Source of the DNA: Streptomyces tibetensis
GTDB taxonomy: Bacteria; Actinomycetota; Actinomycetes; Streptomycetales; Streptomycetaceae
Assembly: GCF_007655005.1 (NCBI RefSeq)
Contig: NZ_SZVW01000016.1
Coordinates: 62,001-126,000, forward strand
Direction: 5' to 3'
Length of the DNA stretch: 64,000 nucleotides
Shown here: positions 35,816 to 43,721 of the stretch, piece by piece
Layout: the number at the start of each line of letters is the position of its first letter
How positions within the stretch are numbered: the stretch's first letter is position 1
Notes under the pieces: model-generated
What the model was told of the DNA's origin: nothing
Database searches by the model: none
Seen by the model: the letters and a program-made list of their open reading frames with translations, nothing else
Program-made: the position numbers and the translations under genes

Positions 35816-36234
35816 GGATCACTCCGGCGGGGGTGGCCACGGTAGGTGACGACCCGCGAAGGCAAATCACCCGATTTACGTCCATAGGATGATACTCAGG
35901 CGAACGCCGCCGCGACGACTTCACGGCTTCCGGAAGCCCCCAGCTCCCTTCCGGTGAGGCCTCGGAACCCGTGCGCCGCCCCACCGCCGCCAGCACCGAC
36001 GTCACGCTGATGAGCAACGCCCAGGCACCGGTAGCGCACGAGCGCCAGGTCGAACAGATGTCAGGCCCGGCAGACGTAACCGCCCACCGCCGCGTACAGG
36101 CCCGCCGTACAGCGGGACACCGGCGCAGGCCCGCGTCTCGGTCCAGGCGAAGCGAGCAGCCGGCGAAGCGGTGTGGCCGAGGGGCCGGCGATGTCGGCGG
36201 GGATCATGGCGCCGTGCAGGACGGCCGCTCGTGC
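35816..36234. other. Intergenic region without supported gene
   Basis: About 420 bp between two minus-strand units. The right side of the phosphatase promoter (35860-35900) is AT-rich. I see no credible coding frame, hairpin or repeat; the open frames here are antisense shadows or low-complexity Arg/Pro sequence. Confidence 0.5.
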
Positions 36235-36849
36235 CTAGCGGTTGCAGGGAACCTCCCTGCCCGGAGCCCGTTCGTCCGGGTACTCCCGTGCCTGGGCCAC
36301 GGCCTGCCGCAACAACCCGGCCAGCCGCTGCTCGGCGTCCGGGGCGGCGCACAGCACCCGGAGGGCGTGTTCCAGGTGCCGACGCCCCGGGCCGCGCCAC
36401 CACAGCAGATCGGCCATCCGGGCCGCCGCACCTCCCGCCGGCGCGTGGGTGACTCTGCCCGCCCTCCGGCGGCATGCACGGCCGTACCGCGCCAGACGCC
36501 GCGACGAGGGGCGCACCAGGCGCGCCGCCTCCACCACCGTGCCGACCAGCAGCGGTGCGTAGTCGCGGCCCGAGGGGTGGGCGTCCGCGAGGTCGGCGGC
36601 CAGCGGCCACAAGGCGTGCCGGGCGCCGTCACCGACACTGTCGTTGACCACACGGGCCAGGGCCGCGAGCGCCGGATGCGTCCCGGCCGGGCTGTCGGTG
36701 AACCGGCCGGAGGCCAGCAGGGCTGCGGCCTCCATCAGACAGGCACCGTCGTCCGGGTGCAGATGGGCGAAGCGCCCGGGCGACGGAAGGCCGTCCGGGG
36801 CCCCGGCGGGCGACTGCGCGGGCCACGGACGGCCGGGAAGAGTGGTCAT
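36235..36849 (-). CDS. Unknown helical protein downstream of Pit transporter
   Basis: A 204-residue soluble protein rich in Ala, Arg and Leu helices (CLMEAAALLASGRFTDSPAGTHPALAALARVVNDSVG, AAARMADLLWWRGPGRRHLEHALRVL). The ending PGREVPCNR has a lone Cys. ATG 36849 follows GGAGG. It lies 19 nt after the Pit transporter and is probably co-transcribed. It does not look like the PhoU-like DUF47 protein often paired with Pit. The function is unknown. Confidence 0.75.
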   Translation of the reverse strand: MTTLPGRPWPAQSPAGAPDGLPSPGRFAHLHPDDGACLMEAAALLASGRFTDSPAGTHPALAALARVVNDSVGDGARHALWPLAADLADAHPSGRDYAPLLVGTVVEAARLVRPSSRRLARYGRACRRRAGRVTHAPAGGAAARMADLLWWRGPGRRHLEHALRVLCAAPDAEQRLAGLLRQAVAQAREYPDERAPGREVPCNR

Positions 36850-36868
36850 GGACGGCCTCCGGTTGTGA

Positions 36869-37867
36869 TCACAGACCGGTGGCGGCGTGCAGGAGCAGAT
36901 AGAGCGCCGCTGCCGGGATCCCCGCGCCGGGAAAGGTCAGGATCCAGGCGGTACCGATCGAACGGGCCACTTGCCAGCGTACGGCGGAGAAGCGCCGGGT
37001 GGAACCGGCACCGAGAATGGCCGCGGTGATCGTCTGGGTGGTGGAGATCGGCGCCTTCACCAGGAACGCGGTCGTGTAGAGGACGGCCGCGGCCGCGGTC
37101 TCGGCGGCGAACCCGCGCGGCGGATCGAGGTGCACGATGCGCCGCCCGAGGGTGGTGATGATGCGACGTCCGCCGGTGTACGTGCCGGCCGCCATGGCGA
37201 TCGCCACGGCGGCGATGACCCACACCGGCACCGAGAAGTCGTCCTGCCAGCCGGCCGTGACCAGCGCCAGCACGATGACCCCCATGGTCTTCTGCGCGTC
37301 CTGCAACCCGTGCCCCAGCCCCATGGCGGCCGCCGAGACGCTCTGCGCCGCACGGAAGCGCCGCATGGTGCGCCGGGGTGCCGAACGCCGGAACACCCAC
37401 AGGATGCCCGTGTGCAGGAGGTACCCCAGCACCACGCCGACCAGCGGGGACAGCAGCATCGGCAGGACGACCTTGTCCAGGATGCCCGACCAGTGCACCG
37501 TGGCGGACGCGGCGAGCGCGGCACCGACCAGCCCGCCGATCAGGGCGTGCGAGGACGAGGTGGGCAGCCCGCGCCACCAGGTGAAGACGTTCCACCCGAT
37601 GGCGCCCAGGAGCGCGCACAGGACGAGCAGCAGCCCGGAGGTCGCCTCGGGCGCCCCGATGATGCCGCTGCCGACGGTCTGGGCGACCCCGGTTCCCAGG
37701 AAGGCGCCGCAGAAGTTCATCACCGCGGCCATGGCCAGCGCCAGGCGGGGCGTCAGGGCCCTCGTGGAGATCGAGGTGGCGATCGCGTTCGCGGCGTCGT
37801 GGAAGCCGTTGGTGAAGTCGAACGTCAGACCCACGACGATGATCAGCACCACGAGAGTGAGCTCCAT
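36869..37867 (-). CDS. Pit-family inorganic phosphate transporter
   Basis: A 332-residue membrane transporter with about ten helices. Both Pit signature repeats are visible: GFHDAANAIATSISTRALTPRLAL at about 21-44 and the matching C-terminal block TFLVKAPISTTQTITAAILGAGS-like. It takes up inorganic phosphate (or metal-phosphate) using the proton gradient. ATG 37867 is preceded by AAAGGTGATC. It heads a two-gene unit with the unknown protein at 36235. Confidence 0.95.
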   Translation of the reverse strand: MELTLVVLIIVVGLTFDFTNGFHDAANAIATSISTRALTPRLALAMAAVMNFCGAFLGTGVAQTVGSGIIGAPEATSGLLLVLCALLGAIGWNVFTWWRGLPTSSSHALIGGLVGAALAASATVHWSGILDKVVLPMLLSPLVGVVLGYLLHTGILWVFRRSAPRRTMRRFRAAQSVSAAAMGLGHGLQDAQKTMGVIVLALVTAGWQDDFSVPVWVIAAVAIAMAAGTYTGGRRIITTLGRRIVHLDPPRGFAAETAAAAVLYTTAFLVKAPISTTQTITAAILGAGSTRRFSAVRWQVARSIGTAWILTFPGAGIPAAALYLLLHAATGL

Positions 37868-38006
37868 GCCCGATCACCTTTCGACAGCCCGGCCGCACGG
37901 TTCCATCGTGCGCTTCCAGGGCGGAGCGGGCTGTGCGACTACGCCACGTGAGGCGGACCGCGGGACGGAACCCAGGGACACGGATACCCGGCTTTACGGT
38001 GTTCGG

Positions 38007-38606
38007 ATGCGATCTGTACCGACATGGACGCTGGTGTCGTCGGGGTGTGCCCCGGTTTTCCTGATCATGGGCTGGCTGCTGGCGGCAACGCTGCAGGGGC
38101 ACCCGTACGACCCCGCCGCCCAGACGATCAGCGTCCTGGCGGCTCCCGGAAACTCGGGGTCCTGGCTGATGACGGCGGCGTTCGTCGCCCTGGGGTGCTG
38201 CCACCTGCTGACCGCCTGGGGTCTGCGCCCGGCCGCGACGGCGGGGCGGATGGCCCTGGCAGCCGGAGGTGTGTCGGCGCTCGCGGTGGCCGTGTTCCCG
38301 GCGCCGAGCAGCGGTGGTTCGCTGAGCCACGGTTCGGTCGCCGCCGTGGGCTTCGCTGTCCTGGCGGCATGGCCCGTGCTGGCCGCCCGGGCCGGTGCCG
38401 CCGTGCCGTGGGCCCTGCGCCCCTTTCCCTCCCTGGGGGCGACCGCCGTCATGGCGGCCGGCGCGACCTGGTTCCTGATCGAGCTCCACCTCCATGGCGC
38501 GGCCGGTGTCGCCGAGCGCGCCGTGACGACCCTCCAGTCGGTATGGCCCTTCGTGGTCGTCGTCTCCTGCCTGCGTGGATCCCTGCGTGACGGGTGCCCG
38601 GGCTGA
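38007..38606 (+). CDS. DUF998 integral membrane protein
   Basis: A 199-residue protein with about five to six TM segments (about 5-27, 50-72, 78-100, 105-130, 145-165, 170-190). It matches DUF998: PVFLIMGWLLAATLQGHPYDPAAQTISVLAAPGNSGSWLM and LSHGSVAAVGFAVLAAWPVLAAR. TACGGT lies 6 nt before ATG 38007 and there is no ribosome site, so the mRNA may be leaderless. The role is unknown. It lies upstream of, and in the same direction as, the operator-controlled GH64 gene but is not clearly linked to it. Confidence 0.85.
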   Translation: MRSVPTWTLVSSGCAPVFLIMGWLLAATLQGHPYDPAAQTISVLAAPGNSGSWLMTAAFVALGCCHLLTAWGLRPAATAGRMALAAGGVSALAVAVFPAPSSGGSLSHGSVAAVGFAVLAAWPVLAARAGAAVPWALRPFPSLGATAVMAAGATWFLIELHLHGAAGVAERAVTTLQSVWPFVVVVSCLRGSLRDGCPG

Positions 38607-38650
38607 CCCAGCGCTCCCCATGTATTGACAGGTACGGACCAAAGCGCAAC

Positions 38651-38668
38651 TCTGAGAGCGCTCTCAGA
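38651..38668. promoter_or_regulatory. LacI-type operator upstream of GH64
   Basis: TCTGAGAGCGCTCTCAGA is a perfect 18-bp palindrome 30 nt before the start of the glucanase gene. Its 14-bp core TGAGAGCGCTCTCA is identical to that of the operator at 28271-28286. Confidence 0.85.
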
Positions 38669-38697
38669 ATCGGTCGACTGTCGAACGGAGGCAGAGC

Positions 38698-39903
38698 GTG
38701 TTGCGAACTCTCACGCGCCGGGCCACAGCCGTGGGGCTGTCCCTGGCCACGGTCCTCGCCGGCTCACTGCTGGCGACCGGAACGGGTGCGCCGGCCCATG
38801 CCGCCGTCCCGGCGACGATCCCGCTGAAGATCACCAACAACTCGGCCCGCGGCGAGCAGCTGTACGTCTACAACCTCGGCACGGACCTCTCGACCGGACG
38901 TCAGGGCTGGGCCGACGCGGGCGGCACCTTCCATCCCTGGCCGGCCGGCGGCAACCCGCCGACCCCCGCCCCCGACGCCTCGATCCCGGGCCCGGCGGCA
39001 GGGCAGTCGGCCACGATCCGCATGCCGAAGTTCTCCGGACGCGTGTACTTCTCCTACGGCCAGAAACTGATCTTCAAGCTCACCACCGGAGGCCTGGTCC
39101 AGCCTGCCGTGCAGAACCCGACCGACCCCAACCGGAACATCCTGTTCAACTGGTCGGAGTACACGCTCAACGACTCGGGCCTGTGGATCAACAGCACACA
39201 GGTCGACATGTTCTCCGCTCCCTACGCCGTGGGAGTGCAGCGAGCCGACGGCAGCACCGCGAGCACCGGACGGCTCAAGACCGGTGGCTACAACGGCTTC
39301 TTCAACGCCCTCAGGGGGCAGCCCGGAGGCTGGGCCAACCTGATCCAGACCCGTCCGGACGGCACCGTACTGCGTGCCTTGTCGCCGCTGTACGGTCTGG
39401 AGACCGGCGCTCTGCCGGCCACCGTCATGGACGACTACATCGACCGCGTCTGGCAGAGGTACGCCACCTCGACCCTGACGGTCACCCCGTTCGCCGACCG
39501 GCCCGCCATCAAGTACTACGGCCGGGTCTCCGGCGGCGTCATGAACTTCACCGACAGCGCCGGAGCGGTCGTCGCCGGTTTCCAGAAGCCGGACGCCTCC
39601 TCCGTCTTCGGCTGCCACGGGCGGCTCGACGCCCCGAACGACCAGGTGCGCGGCCCGATCTCACGCACGCTGTGTGCCGGATTCAACCGCTCCACCCTGC
39701 TGGTCAACCCCAACCAGCCCGATACCGGCGCCACCGACTTCTACAAGGACAGCATCACCAACCACTATGCGCGCAAGATTCACGCCCAGATGGCGGACGG
39801 AAAGGCTTACGCCTTCGCCTTCGACGACGTGGGCCATCATGAATCGCTCGTCCACGACGGCAACCCCCGCCAGGCCTATCTCACGCTCGAACCCCTCAAC
39901 TGA
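38698..39903 (+). CDS. Secreted GH64 beta-1,3-glucanase
   Basis: A 401-residue exported enzyme. The signal peptide MLRTLTRRATAVGLSLATVL ends near AHAAVPATI (about residue 36). The mature part is a GH64 (laminaripentaose-producing type) domain: TIPLKITNNSARGEQLYVYNLGT, KFSGRVYFSYGQKL, FNWSEYTLNDSGLWINSTQVDMFSAPYAVGV and NHYARKIHAQMADGKAYAFAFDDVGHHESLVHDG. It attacks fungal wall beta-1,3-glucan. GTG 38698 has GGAGG 8 nt upstream. A LacI-type operator controls it. Confidence 0.95.
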   Translation: MLRTLTRRATAVGLSLATVLAGSLLATGTGAPAHAAVPATIPLKITNNSARGEQLYVYNLGTDLSTGRQGWADAGGTFHPWPAGGNPPTPAPDASIPGPAAGQSATIRMPKFSGRVYFSYGQKLIFKLTTGGLVQPAVQNPTDPNRNILFNWSEYTLNDSGLWINSTQVDMFSAPYAVGVQRADGSTASTGRLKTGGYNGFFNALRGQPGGWANLIQTRPDGTVLRALSPLYGLETGALPATVMDDYIDRVWQRYATSTLTVTPFADRPAIKYYGRVSGGVMNFTDSAGAVVAGFQKPDASSVFGCHGRLDAPNDQVRGPISRTLCAGFNRSTLLVNPNQPDTGATDFYKDSITNHYARKIHAQMADGKAYAFAFDDVGHHESLVHDGNPRQAYLTLEPLN

Positions 39904-40174
39904 TCTGCCTCGCCATGCCGTTGGTGCCACGCACTGATCGTGGCGTCAACGGTCTTCCGGGTGGACGTACATGAAGTCTTGGTCAACGTCGCGTCGAGGG
40001 AGCAGAGTTGGCCATTCATCAGTTCTGAAATCAATTACAACTTTGCCATCTCTTGGTGTAGCTGGACCGTCGATTACGTGAGCCTCATGGACATCACGAG
40101 TGACCGCAAGCCCTGCCGGAACAAGGGTGATTGTGGCCACTTTCCCCCCCACGTACCATCGAGAGGCAGCAACG

Positions 40175-40846
40175 ATGACGATGAAGCACACCCTGCGGTA
40201 CGGCAGCCGCACGCTCACGTTGGCGGTGACCGCACTCGGGGTGATCACGGCGGCCGTGCCGGCCGCGGCCGGGGAACAGCCCACCGCGGAGCAGATCATG
40301 GCCGACTGCGCTTCCGGAGAAGGCAAGTGCGGCTTCAATTCCCCGCAACTCGGCAAGACCTATCTCGGTGAGCCGCGCCAGGTCTCCGACCTGCTCTTCA
40401 ACTGCACCGAGTCACCTGCCTCCCAGTCGATGTCATGGGCCGACACCGTGGGCTCCTCCCATTCGGTGGGAGGCTCGGTCACAGTGGGCGGCGGCATCGA
40501 AGGCATCATCACGGCGAGTGTGACCGCGACCTACAACTACACCTGGCAGAGCTCTCACACGGAGACGAGTTCCTTCACCGTGACCGTGAAGCCGGGAGAA
40601 GTGGGCTGGATCTCCCGTGCTCAGGTGATGCAGCAGATATCCGGCACCTGGCAGACCCATTACGACGACCCCAAGTGGGGCCACTACTACTGGTTCGTGC
40701 CCGACACCGTCACCGGCCCTGCTCCGAACGGTACGGACGGCAAGCACAGCGCGGTCGTGGTCAAGTCCCGCTCCATGACAGCCGACGAGAAGAAGCTGTG
40801 CGCCGGCGGCTCCACCCGGAACAAGGTCTTCGTCCGCAGCAGTTGA
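40175..40846 (+). CDS. Secreted beta-rich protein, possible aerolysin-fold
   Basis: A 223-residue secreted protein. The signal peptide (about 1-32) is ALGVITAAVPAAAG-type. The mature part has two Cys regions (ADCASGEGKCG, LFNCTES) and a long alternating Ser/Thr-hydrophobic stretch from about 85 to 145 (SVGGSVTVGGGIEGIITASVTATYNYTWQ, SSHTETSSFTVTVKPGEVGW). Such amphipathic alternation followed by the TVKPGEVGWISRAQVMQQISGTWQ block resembles aerolysin/ETX-MTX2 pore-forming proteins. The upstream 270 bp (39904-40174) are AT-richer than the average, with no other gene. ATG 40175 follows AGAGG. The toxin idea is inference. Confidence 0.75.
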   Translation: MTMKHTLRYGSRTLTLAVTALGVITAAVPAAAGEQPTAEQIMADCASGEGKCGFNSPQLGKTYLGEPRQVSDLLFNCTESPASQSMSWADTVGSSHSVGGSVTVGGGIEGIITASVTATYNYTWQSSHTETSSFTVTVKPGEVGWISRAQVMQQISGTWQTHYDDPKWGHYYWFVPDTVTGPAPNGTDGKHSAVVVKSRSMTADEKKLCAGGSTRNKVFVRSS

Positions 40847-40879
40847 TCCGGTCCGCCCTGGCAGTGGGGCTCGCCGTGT

Positions 40880-41671
40880 CTACTTCGGGTCGCGATGGAA
40901 GAGAGACGTGGACCAGAGGTAGCCGAGCACCGCCAGCCCCACGCACCAGATCACCGCCAGCCATCCGTTGTGGCCGATCCCGGTGCCGAGGAGCAGACCG
41001 CGCAGGGTTTCGATGGCGGGGGTGAAGGGCTGGTACTCGGCGATCGGCTGGAACCAGCCCGGCATCGCGTCGACCGGCACGAAGGCGCTGGACAGCAGCG
41101 GCAGGATCATCAGCGGCATCGCGTTGTTGCCGGCCGCCTCGGCGTTCGGGCTGACCATGCCCATGCCGACGGCGATCCAGGTGAGCGCCAGGGAGACCAG
41201 CGTCAGCAGCCCCACCGCCAGGATCCACTCCTGCACGGAGGCGTCCGTGGTCCGGAACCCGATCGCCACGGCCACGGCCCCGACGAGCACAGCACTGGCC
41301 ACGCACTGCAGCACACTGCCGAGGACGTGCCCGATGAGCACCGACCCCCGGTGGATCGCCAGGGTGCGGAAGCGGGCGATGATGCCCTCGTTCATGTCCA
41401 TCGCGACGGACACCGCGCTGCCGATCGTGGTGCCGCCGATGGTCAGCATCAGGATGCCCGGGACGAGATACGCGAGGTACTCGGACCGGTCGGCATCACC
41501 GCCCCCGATGCCGGCGCTCATGGTGTCGCCGAAGATGTAGGCGAAGAGCAGCAGGAGCATGACCGGGGTGAGCAGGAGGTTGAGGGTGAGGGAGGGGTAG
41601 CGCCGGGCGTGGAGGAGATTGCGGCGCAGCATGGTGGAGGAGTCGCGCAGTGCGAGGCTGAGGGAACTCAT
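40880..41671 (-). CDS. ABC-2 type permease
   Basis: A 263-residue membrane protein with about six helices, in the DrrB-like ABC-2 family (YPSLTLNLLLTPVMLLLLFAYIFG, LAYLVPGILMLTIGGTTIGSAVSVAMDMNEGIIARFRTL, and the PLLSSAFVPVDAMPGWFQPIAEYQPFTPAIETLRGLL block). ATG 41671 overlaps the ATPase stop by ATGA, so translation is coupled; AGGAGA lies upstream. With the ATPase it forms an exporter, perhaps of a drug or lipid. It is the last gene of the four-gene unit that starts at the repeat array. Confidence 0.93.
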   Translation of the reverse strand: MSSLSLALRDSSTMLRRNLLHARRYPSLTLNLLLTPVMLLLLFAYIFGDTMSAGIGGGDADRSEYLAYLVPGILMLTIGGTTIGSAVSVAMDMNEGIIARFRTLAIHRGSVLIGHVLGSVLQCVASAVLVGAVAVAIGFRTTDASVQEWILAVGLLTLVSLALTWIAVGMGMVSPNAEAAGNNAMPLMILPLLSSAFVPVDAMPGWFQPIAEYQPFTPAIETLRGLLLGTGIGHNGWLAVIWCVGLAVLGYLWSTSLFHRDPK

Positions 41672-42708
41672 CGGGCGTTCTCCTGGGGCTGGTTGGGCTG
41701 GTTGGGCTGGTTGGGCTGGTTGGGCTGGTTGGGCTGGTGGGCGGTGCCGGCCGGGCCGGTGAGGGCGAAGAAGACGTCGTCGAGGTCGGGGGTGTGCACG
41801 GTCAGTACGTCGGCCTCGATGCCGGCCGAGTCCAGCCAGTCGAGGATGGCGCGCAGTTCGCGCTGGCTGCCGCCGCTGGGGATGTGCAGCGCGAGGGCTT
41901 CGTCGTCCCGGGTGACCTCGCGCAGAGCGGAGGCGGCCGACCGGTACGCGGCCGGGTCGGTGAAGCGGAGCCGGACGTGTCCGCCCGGGATGAGCCGCTT
42001 CAGCTCTTCGGCGGTGCCCTCGGCGGCGATCCGGCCGTCGTTGAGGACGGCGATCCGGTCGGCGAGCTGGTCGGCCTCCTCCAGGTACTGGGTGGTGAGG
42101 AAGGCGGTGACGCCCCCGGAGACCAGCTCGCGGATGATCTGCCACATGTTGTGCCGGGAGCGCGGGTCGAGGCCCGTGGTCGGCTCGTCGAGGAAGATGA
42201 TGCGCGGGTTGCCGACCAGAGTCATGGCGATGTCGAGGCGGCGCTTCATACCGCCGGAGTAGGTGGAGGCGGGTTTCTTCGCGGCCTCGGTGAGGTCGAA
42301 GCGATCCAGCAGCTCGGCGGCGGCCTGCCTCCCCTCGCGCTTGGGCAGGTGGTGCAGGTCCGCCATGAGGAGCATGTTCTCCTCGCCGGTGATCAGGCCG
42401 TCCACGGCGGAGAACTGGCCGGTGACACCGATCGCGGCGCGTACGGCCTGGGAGTGGGTGGCGAGGTCGTGGCCGGCGACCTGGGCCTGTCCGCCGTCGG
42501 CGGTGATGAGAGTGGAGAGGATTTTGACCGCGGTGGTCTTGCCGGCACCGTTCGGCCCGAGCAGTGCGAACACGGACCCGGCCGGGATGCGCAGATCGAT
42601 GCCGTCGAGGACGGTCTTGTCGCCGTAGGACTTCCGCAGACCGACGGCGGAGACGGCGGCGGGTGACGAGTGATCACGGGTGGACGTGGACATGACAGAT
42701 GAAGGCAT
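41668..42708 (-). CDS. ABC transporter ATP-binding protein (DrrA-like)
   Basis: A 346-residue ATPase. Walker A LLGPNGAGKTTAVK (about 50-63), signature YSGGMKRRLDIAMTL, Walker B RIIFLDEPTTGLDPR and switch His region TTQYLEEADQLADRI are intact, matching the drug-resistance DrrA subfamily with its C-terminal HVRLRF and DVFFALTG regions. The end is a repeated Asn-Gln-Pro tract encoded by a 9-bp minisatellite (41686-41739). ATG 42708 has AAGGAGG upstream, and this ribosome site is itself duplicated. It is coupled by ATGA to the permease. Confidence 0.95.
   Translation of the reverse strand: MPSSVMSTSTRDHSSPAAVSAVGLRKSYGDKTVLDGIDLRIPAGSVFALLGPNGAGKTTAVKILSTLITADGGQAQVAGHDLATHSQAVRAAIGVTGQFSAVDGLITGEENMLLMADLHHLPKREGRQAAAELLDRFDLTEAAKKPASTYSGGMKRRLDIAMTLVGNPRIIFLDEPTTGLDPRSRHNMWQIIRELVSGGVTAFLTTQYLEEADQLADRIAVLNDGRIAAEGTAEELKRLIPGGHVRLRFTDPAAYRSAASALREVTRDDEALALHIPSGGSQRELRAILDWLDSAGIEADVLTVHTPDLDDVFFALTGPAGTAHQPNQPNQPNQPNQPNQPQENAR
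41686..41739 (-). repeat. 9-bp minisatellite at the ABC ATPase C-terminus
   Basis: Five tandem perfect copies of GGGCTGGTT (41686-41730) plus a partial sixth, encoding repeated Asn-Gln-Pro near the protein end. The copy number may vary between strains because units are identical. Confidence 0.95.
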
Positions 42709-42711
42709 GGT

Positions 42712-42744
42712 GCCCTCCTTGAGAAGAGAGCCCTCCTTGAGAAG
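42712..42744 (-). repeat. Duplicated ribosome-site segment
   Basis: The 15-bp GCCCTCCTTGAGAAG (plus strand) occurs at 42712-42726 and 42730-42744. On the coding strand this gives two AAGGAGG Shine-Dalgarno copies, the proximal one correctly placed before ATG 42708. Confidence 0.9.
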
Positions 42745-42791
42745 GCTGAAGCGGGAGGGGAGGGGAGTGGGGCCGGTCGAGGACGCGGCGC

Positions 42792-43640
42792 TCAGGCCTT
42801 GGCGCGGCGGATGTCGATGGTGCCCCAGTTGGTGCGGGCTCGGACCTTGACGGTGTTCTCGGTGTGTTCCGGGGCCTCGGACGTGGCGAGCGAGTTGCGC
42901 ACCTGTCCACGCTGGGAGCTGACGTCGAGCCAGGCGGCGGTGCCCTCGCGAATTCCCACCTCGATGACGCCGTTGGAGGTTTCCAACTGCACCTCACCCT
43001 GGCTGACTTCGCCGAAGCGCAGGTAGCCGTTGGTCGCGGTTCCCGTGACCGACGCCTCGGCACGTGCGATGTCGCTACCGCCGTTGGTGCCGCTCAGTCG
43101 CAGCTCGCCGGTCACGGCGCCGACGGTCGTGGTGCCGTTCGAGTTCTTCAGGACCGCGGGACCGTCGATGGTGCCGACGCGCACATCGCCGGTGCTGCTC
43201 GTGATCTCGGCCATGCCCTCCACCCGGTCCACGGTGATCGAGCCGTGCGACGCGGTCAGCTTGACCGGGCCGGTGGCGTCGAAGCGGATGTCGCCCACCG
43301 AGGTCTTCACACAGACCTCGCCGAGCCTGCCCTCGCCGAGCACCTGGACCCAGGCGCCGGTCATGTCGACGTGCGAGCCCATAGGGAGTTCGACGGTCAC
43401 GTCGACGACGCCGGTGCGGCCGAGACCGAACAGGTTGGCCTTGGGTGTCCAGACGGTCAGGACGCCGCCCACGTACGTGACTTCGGTCTGTTCGGCGGTC
43501 CGCACGTCCGGCTCCCGTTTGGGGTTCCGGGGTTGCACCTCCACGACGGTGTCGAGGCGGTCGCCCGCAGTGAATTGGATGGAACCGGCCTCCACGCGTG
43601 CCGTGACCGAGACCGCTTCAGGAGTGTCGAAAGAAGGCAT
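42792..43640 (-). CDS. DUF4097 beta-helix-like protein
   Basis: A 282-residue protein built from short repeating strands with Gly/Asn/Asp turns (GSIQFTAGDRLDTVVEV, TSVGDIRFDATGPVKLTASHGSITVDRVEGMAEITSSTGDVRVGTIDG, NSNGTTTVGAVTGELRL, TSNGVIEVGIREGTAAWLDV). This is the DUF4097 pattern, a likely right-handed beta-helix. No signal peptide is visible. It lies between the ribbon-helix-helix regulator and the ABC exporter and may be an adhesin-like or sensor component. Its start ATG 43640 is followed downstream by the ABC genes in the same unit. Confidence 0.88.
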   Translation of the reverse strand: MPSFDTPEAVSVTARVEAGSIQFTAGDRLDTVVEVQPRNPKREPDVRTAEQTEVTYVGGVLTVWTPKANLFGLGRTGVVDVTVELPMGSHVDMTGAWVQVLGEGRLGEVCVKTSVGDIRFDATGPVKLTASHGSITVDRVEGMAEITSSTGDVRVGTIDGPAVLKNSNGTTTVGAVTGELRLSGTNGGSDIARAEASVTGTATNGYLRFGEVSQGEVQLETSNGVIEVGIREGTAAWLDVSSQRGQVRNSLATSEAPEHTENTVKVRARTNWGTIDIRRAKA

Positions 43641-43721
43641 GGCTGTCCCGTCCTCTTGGGTCCTCAGAGCGTCCCCGCTGGTGGGACGTGGTGTGGGTGA
43701 CGTGGTACGGGCTGGGGGCGG

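Noticed and set aside
35971..37029. 352-codon plus-strand frame
   Set aside because: Antisense to the unknown protein and the Pit transporter; low complexity, no start signal.
41686..41739. CRISPR or intergenic repeat
   Set aside because: Contiguous 9-bp units lie wholly inside the ATPase reading frame and encode an NQP tract.
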